64,000 nt of DNA from Planctobacterium sp965279005 (GTDB taxonomy: Bacteria; Pseudomonadota; Gammaproteobacteria; Enterobacterales; Alteromonadaceae), in assembly GCA_965279005.1 (NCBI GenBank), contig CBDIHK010000002.1, positions 5,960 to 69,959 of the forward strand. The letters are read 5' to 3'. A program made the position numbers and the translations under genes. The notes beneath the pieces were generated by a model, which saw only the letters and a list, made by a program, of their open reading frames with translations, was not told the origin of the DNA and ran no database searches. Below are positions 1-8,300 of the stretch, one piece after another. Each line of letters begins with the position of its first letter. Position 1 is the stretch's first letter.

Positions 1-509
1 GGACAGGCAAAAGCGATGAAGCCCTTGCTACCATAGACAGGTTTATGCGCTTGAACCCCAACCATTCTGACGTTGACTACGTCATGTACATGCGCGGTTT
101 AGTCAATATGGAAGCAGACAGCAACTTTTTCCAAGAATTAGTCAATATTAGCCGCGCGGATCGCGATCCAACCCAAGTTAAAGAAGCCTTTAACGATTTC
201 CGCAACCTGATCGACAAATACCCAAATAGCAAATACTCCGCCGACGCCCGCAAGCGTATGTTATATATCAAGCACCGCTTAGCCCAGTACGAACTGGCCG
301 TTGCCCGCTACTATATGAAGCGGCAGGCCTATGTTGCTGCAGCAAACCGCGGCCAGTATGTAGTTGAAAATTTTTCCGATACTAACTTTGTACAAGAAGC
401 CTTGGAATTGATGGTACGCTGTTACACCGAACTTGGGCTCAATGAGTTGCGCGACAATACGCTGGAAACCTTGCGTTTAAATTTTCCAAATAGCGATGCA
501 TTGGGCTAG
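1..509 (+). CDS. bamD: Outer membrane assembly lipoprotein BamD, 3' part (5' truncated by window edge)
   Basis: The reading frame is open from the first bases (frame beginning at base 3) to a TAG stop at 507-509. It encodes the C-terminal ~168 residues of a TPR protein. Phrases such as KYPNSKYSADARKRMLYIK and RYYMKRQAYVAAANRG are typical of BamD, the essential lipoprotein partner of BamA in outer membrane beta-barrel insertion. The signal peptide, lipobox and first TPRs lie outside the window. The gene ends about 30 bp before a strong bidirectional terminator shared with the convergent chrR-like gene. The TAG stop here also shows that UAG is an ordinary stop codon in this organism. Confidence 0.93.
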   Translation, partial: TGKSDEALATIDRFMRLNPNHSDVDYVMYMRGLVNMEADSNFFQELVNISRADRDPTQVKEAFNDFRNLIDKYPNSKYSADARKRMLYIKHRLAQYELAVARYYMKRQAYVAAANRGQYVVENFSDTNFVQEALELMVRCYTELGLNELRDNTLETLRLNFPNSDALG

Positions 510-534
510 CGGAAAAATTGCGGACTAAAGACAT

Positions 535-562
535 AAAAAAAAGCGCCGACGGCGCTTTTTTT
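535..562. terminator. Bidirectional rho-independent terminator between bamD and chrR
   Basis: The stem AAGCGCC/GGCGCTT (541-547 with 551-557) is flanked by an A-run on the left and a T-run on the right. It can therefore terminate both bamD (plus strand) and the converging anti-sigma gene (minus strand), whose stop codon lies inside the T-run at 561. Confidence 0.85.
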
Positions 563-1232
563 ATTTAAAGAACAGATGGCTAAACGGATTCAGCAGGCGG
601 GCTACACCCGACGTAAAATGCAATGGTTCATCCACAAAAGTAAATACCAAGCATCCGTCATCGTCATGCGACACCGGGGTATGGGTATGATGCCCGTCTA
701 GTTGGATAAAATCACCTGAATCGTAACAGTGTACGCCGTCTTCAAACTCACCATTGATGACCAAAGTCAATTCGTTACCCCTGTGGGTGTGTTCCGGAAC
801 GCTGCCGCCCTTCTCCATATAAATAAAATGGGCTTTGCCACCTTCGCCTAGCTCAACCGGTGCTTGCCACAGTTTGCCGACCAGTTTTGACCAGCCGTCA
901 GTGTGCTGCACAAAACGCTGCAGTGCCCGTGGCAGCTGGAACTTTTTACCGTCCAACTCTAGCTCTGCAGGTTTTAATTCCGGCACCGCCCTGTCTTCAG
1001 GCAAACAAACAATATCCGACAGCATGGCTTGCAGCTGTTCGTCATCTGATGCGTTTGCAAAACCCACTGGCGCAAATTGCTTGTCAGCTTCGTTTTGGCT
1101 TAATTGTTTAACTTTATCTTGGCAATGGGGACACATGTCTACATGTGCCGAAACCATTAACGACCAAGCTGGATTTAGTGTCCCTGCAACAAACTCAGAT
1201 AGTTGTAGGTCGTTAGGATGATAATTAATCAT
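561..1232 (-). CDS. chrR: ChrR-type zinc anti-sigma factor with C-terminal cupin
   Basis: This 223-residue protein has the two-domain layout of ChrR, which holds ECF sigma-E inactive and releases it under singlet oxygen or organic peroxide stress. The N-terminal zinc anti-sigma domain shows H5 plus H30-x3-C34-x2-C37 (SAHVDMCPHC), the same arrangement of ligands as in Rhodobacter ChrR. The C-terminal half is a cupin with the motif PEHTHRGNE and a later HTHTPV segment that would form the second metal site. It overlaps the sigma gene by 8 bp, which fits translational coupling and a stoichiometric sigma/anti-sigma pair. The function is inferred from family and context and is well supported. Confidence 0.9.
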   Translation of the reverse strand: MINYHPNDLQLSEFVAGTLNPAWSLMVSAHVDMCPHCQDKVKQLSQNEADKQFAPVGFANASDDEQLQAMLSDIVCLPEDRAVPELKPAELELDGKKFQLPRALQRFVQHTDGWSKLVGKLWQAPVELGEGGKAHFIYMEKGGSVPEHTHRGNELTLVINGEFEDGVHCYDSGDFIQLDGHHTHTPVSHDDDGCLVFTFVDEPLHFTSGVARLLNPFSHLFFK

Positions 1233-1839
1233 GTTGCTTTAGTAACTCTTTAAGTCGTTGTAACGCCAAACGTGTTCTCGATTTTACTGTTCCGAGCGGT
1301 ATCCCTAACTCGTCAGCAACTTCTTGCTGTGATTTACCCGCTATATATATAGCTTCAATCACCACTTTTTGTTTTTCTGGTAGTTCCACCAGAAGCTCAT
1401 TAATTTCTTGCAGCGTTGTTTGGTCATCCAAATCAACGACCTTGGGATCTGCCGTTTGCTCAAACAATACGGGCCACAAATCTTCGGAGCAGATGTCCTC
1501 TTTGCGGTTTTGCTGTTTCCTGAGCATATCGAAACGAATATTGCGTGCGATGGTAAAAATCCAGGTGGACGGAGAGCCTTTCTCTACGTTGAACAGATGG
1601 GCTTTTTGCCACACGTTACTCATCGTGTCTTGTACCAGCTCCATCGCCATCGCATCGTTACCGACTTGCCTGAGCGCATAGGAACGCACCCTTGGTGCAA
1701 AGAAATTGAATATCTTGGCATAAGAAGATTTGCACCGTTCTGTCGCAACCCTGCTCAGGTAGCCCGCCATTTCGTCAGCACACTCTTTCGGCTGACGCAC
1801 GTTTTTGTGTTCGTCTGGCAAGGTCATTCCTATCAGCAT
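1225..1839 (-). CDS. rpoE: ECF sigma factor, RpoE/ECF11 type (partner of ChrR)
   Basis: This is a sigma-70 family ECF factor of about 204 residues. Region 2 contains the stretch ending STWIFTIARNIRFDMLRKQ, and region 4 has the helix-turn-helix KSQQEVADELGIPLGTVKSR. I place the start at ATG 1839 because AAGGTG lies at an ideal distance upstream. A TTG at 1854 would extend it by five codons. The gene is immediately upstream of and overlaps chrR, the classical ECF11 arrangement. A matching promoter (TGATCT-N18-TAGATT) lies just upstream, so positive autoregulation is likely. The symbol refers to the Rhodobacter-type stress sigma factor, not the enterobacterial envelope-stress RpoE with RseA. Confidence 0.9.
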   Translation of the reverse strand: MLIGMTLPDEHKNVRQPKECADEMAGYLSRVATERCKSSYAKIFNFFAPRVRSYALRQVGNDAMAMELVQDTMSNVWQKAHLFNVEKGSPSTWIFTIARNIRFDMLRKQQNRKEDICSEDLWPVLFEQTADPKVVDLDDQTTLQEINELLVELPEKQKVVIEAIYIAGKSQQEVADELGIPLGTVKSRTRLALQRLKELLKQHD

Positions 1840-1867
1840 TTTATTCACCTTCAATTGAGCTTATCCT

Positions 1868-1897
1868 AATCTACGACGATGCGCGAAAAAAAGATCA
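1868..1897 (-). promoter_or_regulatory. ECF11-type promoter of the sigma/anti-sigma unit
   Basis: On the minus strand there is a -35 element TGATCT (1892-1897) and a -10 element TAGATT (1868-1873) separated by exactly 18 bp. The same -35 hexamer and spacing occur upstream of the divergent SnoaL/FAD operon at 2544-2573. This resembles the known Rhodobacter sigma-E target (TGATC at -35, TA-rich -10). The -35 overlaps the stop codon of the LON-domain gene. Confidence 0.6.
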
Positions 1898-2476
1898 TTT
1901 TATTAGCTCTTCTAGGAATGCCCCTACTGCATTTGGATCCGGCTCTTGCAACAAAGCCTGTTTTTGCTCGGCCTTGATAGGTAATAACTCGAGCCACCTG
2001 AAAACAACCCAATTATTATCGTCGTATTGCGGTTCTGGGTACAATGCAGCTATTTCAGGATAATTGTTGATAATCTGACGCAAGCGGCTGGCTAACTTGG
2101 ATCCCTGCTCGGTTTCCGCAACGTTGAAATACATATGCTCAACGGGCTTTACTATTCCCGTCCTTAGGCCATCTTTTTCAGTTTCGATATCGTCAATTCC
2201 TACCAGCGACTCGCCTTCGACAGTTATCCCAAGCAAACCGTCTTTAAGCATGTCAAAATCGACAATGCGTACCATAGTGCCTACATTGTAAATGTGTTGA
2301 TTGCTACCCACATCACCGCGGTTGTTATACATACAAATGCAAAAGCAGGAGTTTGCCGCGCAAGCCTCTTTTACCATGCGTATGTAGCGCGCCTCGAAAA
2401 TGCGCAACGCCATCTTACCGCCCGGCAGTATATGGGCAGATAGTGGGAATAACGGAGACCGATGTTGCTTTGACAA
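1895..2476 (-). CDS. Stand-alone LON substrate-binding (LON-N) domain protein
   Basis: This 193-residue protein opens with SPLFPLSAHILPGGKMALRIFE, the hallmark of the N-terminal LON domain (FPL..hLhPG..L.L.IFE.RY). It has no AAA+ or protease part. Such stand-alone LON-N proteins are common in Alteromonadales and related groups, where they are thought to bind substrates or regulate proteolysis, but no precise role is known. The start is a TTG at 2476 preceded by a purine-rich stretch (GAGGGTAAAGG). The gene lies between the sigma factor and its target operon, so its stop codon overlaps the sigma promoter. It could feed read-through transcription into the sigma gene. Confidence 0.8.
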   Translation of the reverse strand: MSKQHRSPLFPLSAHILPGGKMALRIFEARYIRMVKEACAANSCFCICMYNNRGDVGSNQHIYNVGTMVRIVDFDMLKDGLLGITVEGESLVGIDDIETEKDGLRTGIVKPVEHMYFNVAETEQGSKLASRLRQIINNYPEIAALYPEPQYDDNNWVVFRWLELLPIKAEQKQALLQEPDPNAVGAFLEELIK

Positions 2477-2543
2477 CCTTTACCCTCATTACAGAAACTT
2501 AACTTGTAAGGCATTACGGGATGGGTGTTAATTCGGATTAATT

Positions 2544-2573
2544 TGATCTCAAAAAGAGCGGCCTTTGTAATAA
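2544..2573 (+). promoter_or_regulatory. ECF11-type promoter of the SnoaL/FAD/DUF1365 operon
   Basis: TGATCT (2544-2549) and TAATAA (2568-2573) are separated by 18 bp. The layout is identical to that found upstream of the sigma factor gene on the opposite strand. The element lies about 20 bp upstream of the chosen ATG at 2594, which excludes the longer upstream open frame as coding. Confidence 0.65.
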
Positions 2574-2593
2574 ATGCAGAGCCAGGGGGTAAT

Positions 2594-3019
2594 ATGCAGC
2601 TACTAAATCGATTCGAAAACTTGTACAAAAACTTGTCGTTAGAATCCATTGCCCAGCTAGACACCGTGTACCATCAAGACATAACCTTTGCCGACCCAGT
2701 TGGTGAACATAGGGGTATGGCCGCGGTGAAACACTACTTTTCCAACCTGCTGGAAACGACTGAAGACTGCCGTTTCCACATTTATAGCGTCACAAGCAGT
2801 GACGCGGTTTGTATGGTGCGTTGGCAGATGAAACTGAAACACCCCAGGCTAAACTCAGGAGACGAAATCACGCTTGAAGGTGTGAGCGAACTAAAAGTCA
2901 AAGATGATTTAGTCGTCTACCAACGGGATTTCTATGACATGGGGGAAATGATTTACGAAAACGTCCCACTGCTTCGCGGTGTCATAGGCTTTATCAAAAA
3001 CAAAATGCGCGCTAACTAA
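2594..3019 (+). CDS. SnoaL-like (NTF2-fold) protein of the ECF11 regulon
   Basis: This 141-residue protein has the NTF2-like fold signature: an N-terminal helix, then LDTVYHQDITFADPVGEHRG and a C-terminal sheet. Homologous SnoaL-like genes head ECF11-controlled operons in Shewanella- and Vibrio-type bacteria. The start is ATG 2594, preceded by AGGGGGT; the open frame extends upstream, but that part holds the promoter. The stop is 12 bp before the flavin oxidoreductase gene, so the two are co-transcribed. No catalytic role can be assigned; NTF2-fold proteins may bind small hydrophobic ligands. Confidence 0.82.
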   Translation: MQLLNRFENLYKNLSLESIAQLDTVYHQDITFADPVGEHRGMAAVKHYFSNLLETTEDCRFHIYSVTSSDAVCMVRWQMKLKHPRLNSGDEITLEGVSELKVKDDLVVYQRDFYDMGEMIYENVPLLRGVIGFIKNKMRAN

Positions 3020-3031
3020 AGGAATTTCAGA

Positions 3032-4300
3032 TTGAAACAACGAATAGTGGTCATAGGTTCAGGTATATCGGGTTTGACCTGCGGATACCTGCTGCACAAA
3101 GAGCACGATGTCACCATATTGGAAGCCAATGACTACATCGGTGGCCACACCGCAACGATCGATTTAGAGGTCGCAGGCAGGGAATATGCGATAGACACCG
3201 GTTTTATTGTGTTCAACGATTGGACCTACCCTAATTTTATCAAGCTATTGCAACAAATTGGTGTAGACCGCCAAGCAACAGAGATGAGTTTCAGCGTCAA
3301 GAACACAGCTGAAAACCTCGAATACAATGGCAATACGATTAATAGCCTGTTTGCCCAGCGACGCAATATCGTCCGTCCTAAATTTATCCGGATCGTGCGG
3401 GATATCCTTAGGTTTAATAAATTGTGCAAGGCAGAGCATGCCAAGCCAAGTCTTGCGCAGGATGCAACCCTGAACGACTTTATCAAACAACACGGTTTGA
3501 GTGACGATTTTGCCCGCAACTACATCCTGCCAATGTGCGCGGCTATTTGGTCATCAAGCCTTGAGAGTATCAAGGCGTTCCCATTGCGCTTCTTTTTGCA
3601 GTTTTTTACCAACCACGGCCTTTTGAATATTGCTGACCGTCCCCAGTGGTACACCATTGTGGGTGGTTCCAAGCAATATATTGCGCCGCTGACGGCGGGA
3701 TTTGCCGACAAAATACGCTTAAACAGCCCGGTGCACCATGTTAAAAAAACGGGGCAAGGCTACGCCGTGCAGTTAGCAGGACAAACCGATCCCGAGTATT
3801 TTGATCACGTAATTTTCGCCTGCCACAGTGACCAAGCACTAAAAATGTTGTCCGGTGCCGGGGACAAATACCAACAAGTACTAGGCGCGATACCCTATGC
3901 CAACAACGAAGTGGTATTGCATACAGATAACAGCATATTGCCAAGCCGCAAGCTGGCTTGGGCAAGTTGGAACTATGGCTTATATGGCACCCAAGGTGAA
4001 GATTTAGCGCCAGCCGTACTTACCTATAATATGAACATCCTGCAAAGAATTGAATCAGATACAACCTTTTGCGTTACATTGAATGCAACCGATAAGCTCG
4101 ACCCCAATAAAATATTACGAAAATTTAATTACGCCCATCCGCAGTTCAGCACCCGGACAATTGCAGCGCAACAACGCCGGGACGAGATCTGCGGTGTAGA
4201 TAACCTGCATTTTTGCGGCGCGTACTGGTACAACGGTTTCCACGAAGATGGCGTGCGCAGCGCACTTGACGTGTGTGCCAGGTTTGGGGCGACGCTGTGA
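3032..4300 (+). CDS. FAD-dependent amine oxidase-type oxidoreductase (ECF11 regulon)
   Basis: This 422-residue flavoprotein begins with a Rossmann dinucleotide-binding motif (VIGSGISGLTCGYLL, then ILEANDYIGGHTATI) and ends with the flavin-contacting segment FCGAYWYNGFHEDGVRSA. The family is annotated as NAD(P)-binding or protoporphyrinogen-oxidase-like and is regularly followed by DUF1365, as here. In photo-oxidative stress regulons this pair often accompanies cyclopropane fatty acid synthase, suggesting lipid modification, but the substrate is unknown. The start is TTG 3032 with AAAGGA 8 bp upstream. It overlaps the next gene by the tetranucleotide GTGA. Confidence 0.88.
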   Translation: MKQRIVVIGSGISGLTCGYLLHKEHDVTILEANDYIGGHTATIDLEVAGREYAIDTGFIVFNDWTYPNFIKLLQQIGVDRQATEMSFSVKNTAENLEYNGNTINSLFAQRRNIVRPKFIRIVRDILRFNKLCKAEHAKPSLAQDATLNDFIKQHGLSDDFARNYILPMCAAIWSSSLESIKAFPLRFFLQFFTNHGLLNIADRPQWYTIVGGSKQYIAPLTAGFADKIRLNSPVHHVKKTGQGYAVQLAGQTDPEYFDHVIFACHSDQALKMLSGAGDKYQQVLGAIPYANNEVVLHTDNSILPSRKLAWASWNYGLYGTQGEDLAPAVLTYNMNILQRIESDTTFCVTLNATDKLDPNKILRKFNYAHPQFSTRTIAAQQRRDEICGVDNLHFCGAYWYNGFHEDGVRSALDVCARFGATL

Positions 4301-5052
4301 GCTTACCCTTATCCAGCGCAATCTATCGCGGACAGGTGTACCACGAGCGTTTCGTGCCAACCCAACACAAATTCAGCTACCAGATAGCCCAATTTTGGCT
4401 AGAACTAGACGCTGTTGACCAGGTGGCACAAGGGGTAAAGGGCTTTTCCGCCGATAAATTTAACTGGATCCGGTTTAAACGCAGTGATTTTTTGAAAAAC
4501 CCAGATATCCCGCTGCAGCAAGAAGCACTGCAGACCATGTCTGGGCTCGCGGGAAAACCGCTAGAGGGCAAGGTTTATTTGTTATCGCCGCTGCGGATAA
4601 TGGGTTTGTATTTCAGCCCGGTTAATTTCTACTACTTGTACAACGAAGAAGGCTATTTCAGCCACCTTTTGGCTGAAGTTAGCAATACTCCTTGGAACGA
4701 ACGCCACTGTTACCTGGTGGATATCAAACAGCAGATACCCACAGAGAAAGTCTTCCATGTATCGCCGTTCAACCCGATTGACATGGAATACCACTGGCAC
4801 ATCAAACAGCCTGGGGACAAGCTGGCGTTAAAACTAGACTGTCACAAGCAGAACAAACATTTTGCCGCAGCAATTGCACTTGAAAGGCAGGCATTAACCA
4901 GCGAAAACCTAAACAAAACCCTGTGGTCCCTACCCAATATGACCATAAAAACTGTCTGGGGTATTTATTGGCAAGCCATGAAACTTTTCCTCAAGCGCAC
5001 CCCATTCTATGGCCATCCTGGAGAACCTAAAGCCCCGAGCTCAAGCCAGTAA
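4297..5052 (+). CDS. DUF1365 family protein
   Basis: This 252-residue protein has the DUF1365 landmarks: SAIYRGQVYHERFVP at the start, ILGLYFSPVNFYYL-like residues (here GLYFSPVNFYYLYNEEG), VSNTPWNERHCYLV, and the histidine/aspartate-bearing FHVSPFNPIDMEYHW. I choose GTG 4297, which overlaps the preceding stop (GTGA); the upstream extension lies inside the FAD gene. DUF1365 is consistently paired with the flavoprotein family encoded just before it and belongs to ECF11/ChrR regulons. The biochemical function is not established. The cyclopropane synthase often found next is absent here. Confidence 0.88.
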   Translation: MSLPLSSAIYRGQVYHERFVPTQHKFSYQIAQFWLELDAVDQVAQGVKGFSADKFNWIRFKRSDFLKNPDIPLQQEALQTMSGLAGKPLEGKVYLLSPLRIMGLYFSPVNFYYLYNEEGYFSHLLAEVSNTPWNERHCYLVDIKQQIPTEKVFHVSPFNPIDMEYHWHIKQPGDKLALKLDCHKQNKHFAAAIALERQALTSENLNKTLWSLPNMTIKTVWGIYWQAMKLFLKRTPFYGHPGEPKAPSSSQ

Positions 5053-5065
5053 GCTCTGGGGCTTT
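5029..5065 (+). terminator. Terminator-like hairpin at the end of the DUF1365 operon
   Basis: AAAGCCCC (5029-5036) pairs with GGGGCTTT (5058-5065), with additional GAGCT/AGCTC pairing inside. The hairpin includes the last codons of DUF1365 and has only a short T-run, so termination strength is uncertain. Confidence 0.5.
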
Positions 5066-5072
5066 GGCCACC

Positions 5073-7460
5073 CTACTCTTCCATGCCGCCGTTGACGGTC
5101 TCTGATATTTTCTTGAGCCGGTTCAATGCCAGGTGGTTGACCGAGTGCTTGGGATATTTGCCTTTTGGAGAAATCTTACCTGCCTCTTTGTGCATCAGCA
5201 AAGTTATTGCTTCATCCACATTGGCCACGCCATAAATATGGAATTGCCCCTGCTTTACGGCGTCAATGATTTTCGGATCTAACATCAGGTTGATTTGGTT
5301 GGATTTGGGAATGATAACGCCTTGTTTACCGGTTAAGCCACGGTGCTTGCACAAGGTAAAAAAGCCTTCAATTTTTTCATTCACACCACCAATTGACTGC
5401 ACTTCCCCGTATTGGTTAATAGAGCCCGTAATTGCCAATTCCTGACGCACCGGCAAATAGGTTAACGCAGAAATTAGAGCGACCAGTTCTGCCAATGAAG
5501 CACTATCGCCATCCACATGGCCATAAGATTGTTCAATGGCTATGTTGGCGGACAAGGTTAATGGAAAGTCCTGTGCATATTTGTGGCCTAAATAACCGGT
5601 CAAAAGCATAACGCCCTTGGAATGGATAGGCCGTCCTAGCTCCACCTCGCGTTCAATGTCTACCACGCCATTGGAGCCGGAATATACAGTCGAGGTAATA
5701 CGCGCTGGTGTACCGAAAACACTGTCGCCTATATCCAACACGGTCAAGCCATTTACTTTGCCTATCGCTTCACCGACGGTATCAATCAACACTTGGCCTT
5801 CTTTAATATCGTCCAATAAGGCTTGGCTAATGCGTCCTGTACGCCTTTTTTTGGCGGCTAATGCTTCGGTTATGTGACCTACATCCATTTCCGTACATGA
5901 TTTTTGTTGGCAAAAGAAACGCGCCTCCTGCAACAGTTCAATGACATCGGCAAACCGGGCCGATATGCGTTCCTGGTGTTCGGCCGTGCGCAAACTATAT
6001 TCCACCAATTTATGCATGGCAGCATTCGAAATGCCGGTCAAACCCAACTTGTTTACTTGGTTGCGCACGCGTCCAACAAAGTCAAACAAGCTGGTTTTGT
6101 CTAGTTGGATTTCGTGGTCGAAATCCACGAGTACCCGGAACAGCTCATCAAACTCGTCATCGTATTCTTGCAGCATGTAATACAGTTCACGGGTACCCAT
6201 CAGGACTACCTTGACGTCCAAGGGGATCTGCTGCGGGTTTAGCGTGATTGAATTAACCATGCCGTAGTCGTGCTGCGAAATGTCAATTTTCAGCTCACCA
6301 AATTTAAGGGCTAGCTTTAAAGACTCCCAAACAAATGGCTGCTGGATCATCTTGTCAGCATCTAACAATAAATAGCCACCATTGGCCTTGTGCAGGGCGC
6401 CAGGGCGGATCATCCGGTAATTGGTGAACAAGGAACCTTGCACGTTGCTATATTCAATACGGCCAAAAATATTTTGGTAAGTCGGATTGGGTTCATAGAT
6501 CACCGGCGCCCCACTTTCGGGTTTGTGGCTAGTCAGTATATTCGGCAGGTACTGCTCTTCCAGGATAGTGCGCTTATCGTATTCATCGTGCTTGTCTTCT
6601 TTGCTTTCTGGTGCCAGTACTTCCACGACTATCTGGGCAAGGTTGGGTTTTAATTGACGGATAAACTTTAGGATCCCCAAGTCACCGGCATACTTGTGCT
6701 CCAGCTGTTTAAGCAGTGGTTTGATGGCTTGTTCCGCAGTCTCTTTTTTCAGTTTCCGCAAGCGCTCCGAAGATTCCCGTTTCCACTGGGGCAACTCAAT
6801 TAACTTTTCGCTGAGCATGCCCTCCAACTCATCGATAAGATCGTAAAAATATTGTTTTTTCTCTTCTGGTATCTTGGCAAATTCTTCGTCATTAATGGGT
6901 TTACCATCAATAATGGGCGAAAAACTGATAGTGCCATCATCTTCATACAGTGCCACATTGCGCTTTTGTGCATAGATTTCTAACTCATCGATAACCTTGT
7001 CATAGCGCTGGTCATAATCCCTCGCCACCGCCGCTTTTTTACGTTGGTAACCAGGGTTGTCATACACTGCCGGGAAAGTGTCCAGCAATTCATCAATCAA
7101 GGCGCTAATTTCTTTAGAAAACTTTTTACCTTCACCGGGTAAGAGCCTAAGTGCGATTGGTTCACGCTCTTCATCATAGTTATTGATATAACACCAATCA
7201 TAAGGGGTCTGTGCCTTTGACACTGATTTTTCAACATACTCGTGTACCAGCGTGTAGCGACCGGTGGCAGGCTCCCCCATAACGTACAAGTTATACCCTG
7301 TTGCATCTATTCCCAGGCCAAACTCCAAGGCCTCGCGCGCGCGCTCCTGGCCTATAAAGGTCGAATGCATCGCAGATTCGTCTTTCAATGCTTGGTTGAT
7401 TTGGCGTTTGTTTATTTTTGCTGAGAGTTGTTCCGGCTTAAGCGGTTCTATCAGGTGCAT
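5073..7460 (-). CDS. Lon-like ATP-dependent protease (AAA_32 / Lon_C family)
   Basis: This 795-residue protein carries an N-terminal ATPase-like region with a P-loop-like GEPATGRYTL, a long helical middle domain (roughly residues 180-280) and a C-terminal Lon protease domain. The catalytic Ser653 sits in GHVDGDSAS and Lys696 in GVNEKIEG. The 43-residue spacing matches the Ser-Lys dyad of Escherichia coli Lon. The protein is not canonical Lon, because it lacks the LON-N domain and the classic GPPGVGKT P-loop. Family members are poorly characterised quality-control proteases. The gene is monocistronic and convergent with the DUF1365 operon. ATG 7460 is the first start in frame. Confidence 0.88.
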   Translation of the reverse strand: MHLIEPLKPEQLSAKINKRQINQALKDESAMHSTFIGQERAREALEFGLGIDATGYNLYVMGEPATGRYTLVHEYVEKSVSKAQTPYDWCYINNYDEEREPIALRLLPGEGKKFSKEISALIDELLDTFPAVYDNPGYQRKKAAVARDYDQRYDKVIDELEIYAQKRNVALYEDDGTISFSPIIDGKPINDEEFAKIPEEKKQYFYDLIDELEGMLSEKLIELPQWKRESSERLRKLKKETAEQAIKPLLKQLEHKYAGDLGILKFIRQLKPNLAQIVVEVLAPESKEDKHDEYDKRTILEEQYLPNILTSHKPESGAPVIYEPNPTYQNIFGRIEYSNVQGSLFTNYRMIRPGALHKANGGYLLLDADKMIQQPFVWESLKLALKFGELKIDISQHDYGMVNSITLNPQQIPLDVKVVLMGTRELYYMLQEYDDEFDELFRVLVDFDHEIQLDKTSLFDFVGRVRNQVNKLGLTGISNAAMHKLVEYSLRTAEHQERISARFADVIELLQEARFFCQQKSCTEMDVGHITEALAAKKRRTGRISQALLDDIKEGQVLIDTVGEAIGKVNGLTVLDIGDSVFGTPARITSTVYSGSNGVVDIEREVELGRPIHSKGVMLLTGYLGHKYAQDFPLTLSANIAIEQSYGHVDGDSASLAELVALISALTYLPVRQELAITGSINQYGEVQSIGGVNEKIEGFFTLCKHRGLTGKQGVIIPKSNQINLMLDPKIIDAVKQGQFHIYGVANVDEAITLLMHKEAGKISPKGKYPKHSVNHLALNRLKKISETVNGGMEE

Positions 7461-7709
7461 TAGGGTCTAGTGCCTTATGTCTAGTGGTTGTTATCTAGGT
7501 AAGCGCTAATGGGCTTTATTTTTGTTTTGCGGTGAAAGCAAAAAGTGCTGCTGCGCAATGCCATGGTTTGTTTACCTTTGATTGAAACTTGATTAACCAA
7601 TCCTGTCAAACTGTGTTTTGACTCATTGCCTCGAGTAGCCTAATTTTTATCCATAACAACAATTATCCTGAGATTTTTGGGTATTCTGCAATCGATTGGG
7701 ACGACTATT

Positions 7710-8237
7710 ATGAAAACAAGAACCATCTCACTTATTTGCTCAGCTATTTTAGTCAGCAATGCCAATGCTGAACTCCTACACAAGAGCGACTATGGCTTTA
7801 TCATAGAAAATAAAGAGACAGTGCCAGTTGGCAAAGACACGGTATAGAAGGCACTCGTTGATAAAGTCGGCCAGTGGTGGCCTGATGACCACACCTGGTG
7901 GGGGGCATCACGAAACCTGTCAATTGATGCTAAAGCGGGCGGTTGTTTTTGTGAGGTCTCAGGCGATAAATCTGCAGAGCATATGCGCATAAGCTTTGTC
8001 GACCCAGGTAAATTATTGCGCATGACCGGTGGCTTGGGTCCGTTGCAAGGCATGGGACTCTATGGCGCGTTGGACTGGAGCATCAGCGAGGAAGAAGGAA
8101 GCACCACCATTAGTTTGCGCTACAGCGTTAGTGGCTTCGCACCAGGTGGCTATGAAAAACTTGCCCCCATAGTAGATCGAGTGCAAAGCCAGCAACTAGG
8201 CGGGCTAGCGGAGTTTGTCCGAAGTAAACAGGAGTAA
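7710..8237 (+). pseudogene. SRPBCC (START/AHSA1-like) exported protein gene with in-frame amber codon
   Basis: A single frame runs from ATG 7710 to the stop at 8235-8237, interrupted only by TAG at 7845-7847 (codon 46). Upstream are a signal peptide (MKTRTISLICSAILVSNANA) and the start of an SRPBCC domain. Downstream the domain continues as KALVDKVGQWWPDDHTWW to the end. The amber codon lies where the family normally has a bulky residue, commonly Trp (V-W-x-A-L), so a TGG-to-TAG change is the simplest explanation. Other genes here stop with TAG, so reassignment is unlikely. The remainder of the frame shows no other damage, so the lesion is recent or a sequencing error. A product starting internally near 7983 would lack half the domain. 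Confidence 0.8.
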
Positions 8238-8266
8238 AGGCCTGCCCCACAGTGCTGTCCCAACAC

Positions 8267-8300
8267 TGATAGCGTGCACGGCCTGCATGCCTTTTTTTTG
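8267..8300 (+). terminator. Possible terminator downstream of the SRPBCC pseudogene
   Basis: A GC-rich imperfect inverted repeat (around GGCCTGCATGCC) is followed by eight T residues at about 8292-8299. The stem is short and alternative pairings exist, so this is a weak call. Confidence 0.35.

Noticed and set aside
1895..2476. Truncated Lon protease gene
   Set aside because: The length and ending fit the known stand-alone LON-N family, and there is no trace of an AAA+ domain downstream.
2525..2593. A longer N-terminus for the SnoaL-like protein
   Set aside because: This stretch contains the ECF-type promoter, and the first well-positioned ribosome binding site (AGGGGGT) precedes ATG 2594.
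7845..7847. Reassigned or recoded UAG codon in the SRPBCC gene
   Set aside because: Several genes here end in TAG (bamD at 507-509, alg44, algD) and no suppressor tRNA is seen in the window; mutation or error is simpler.
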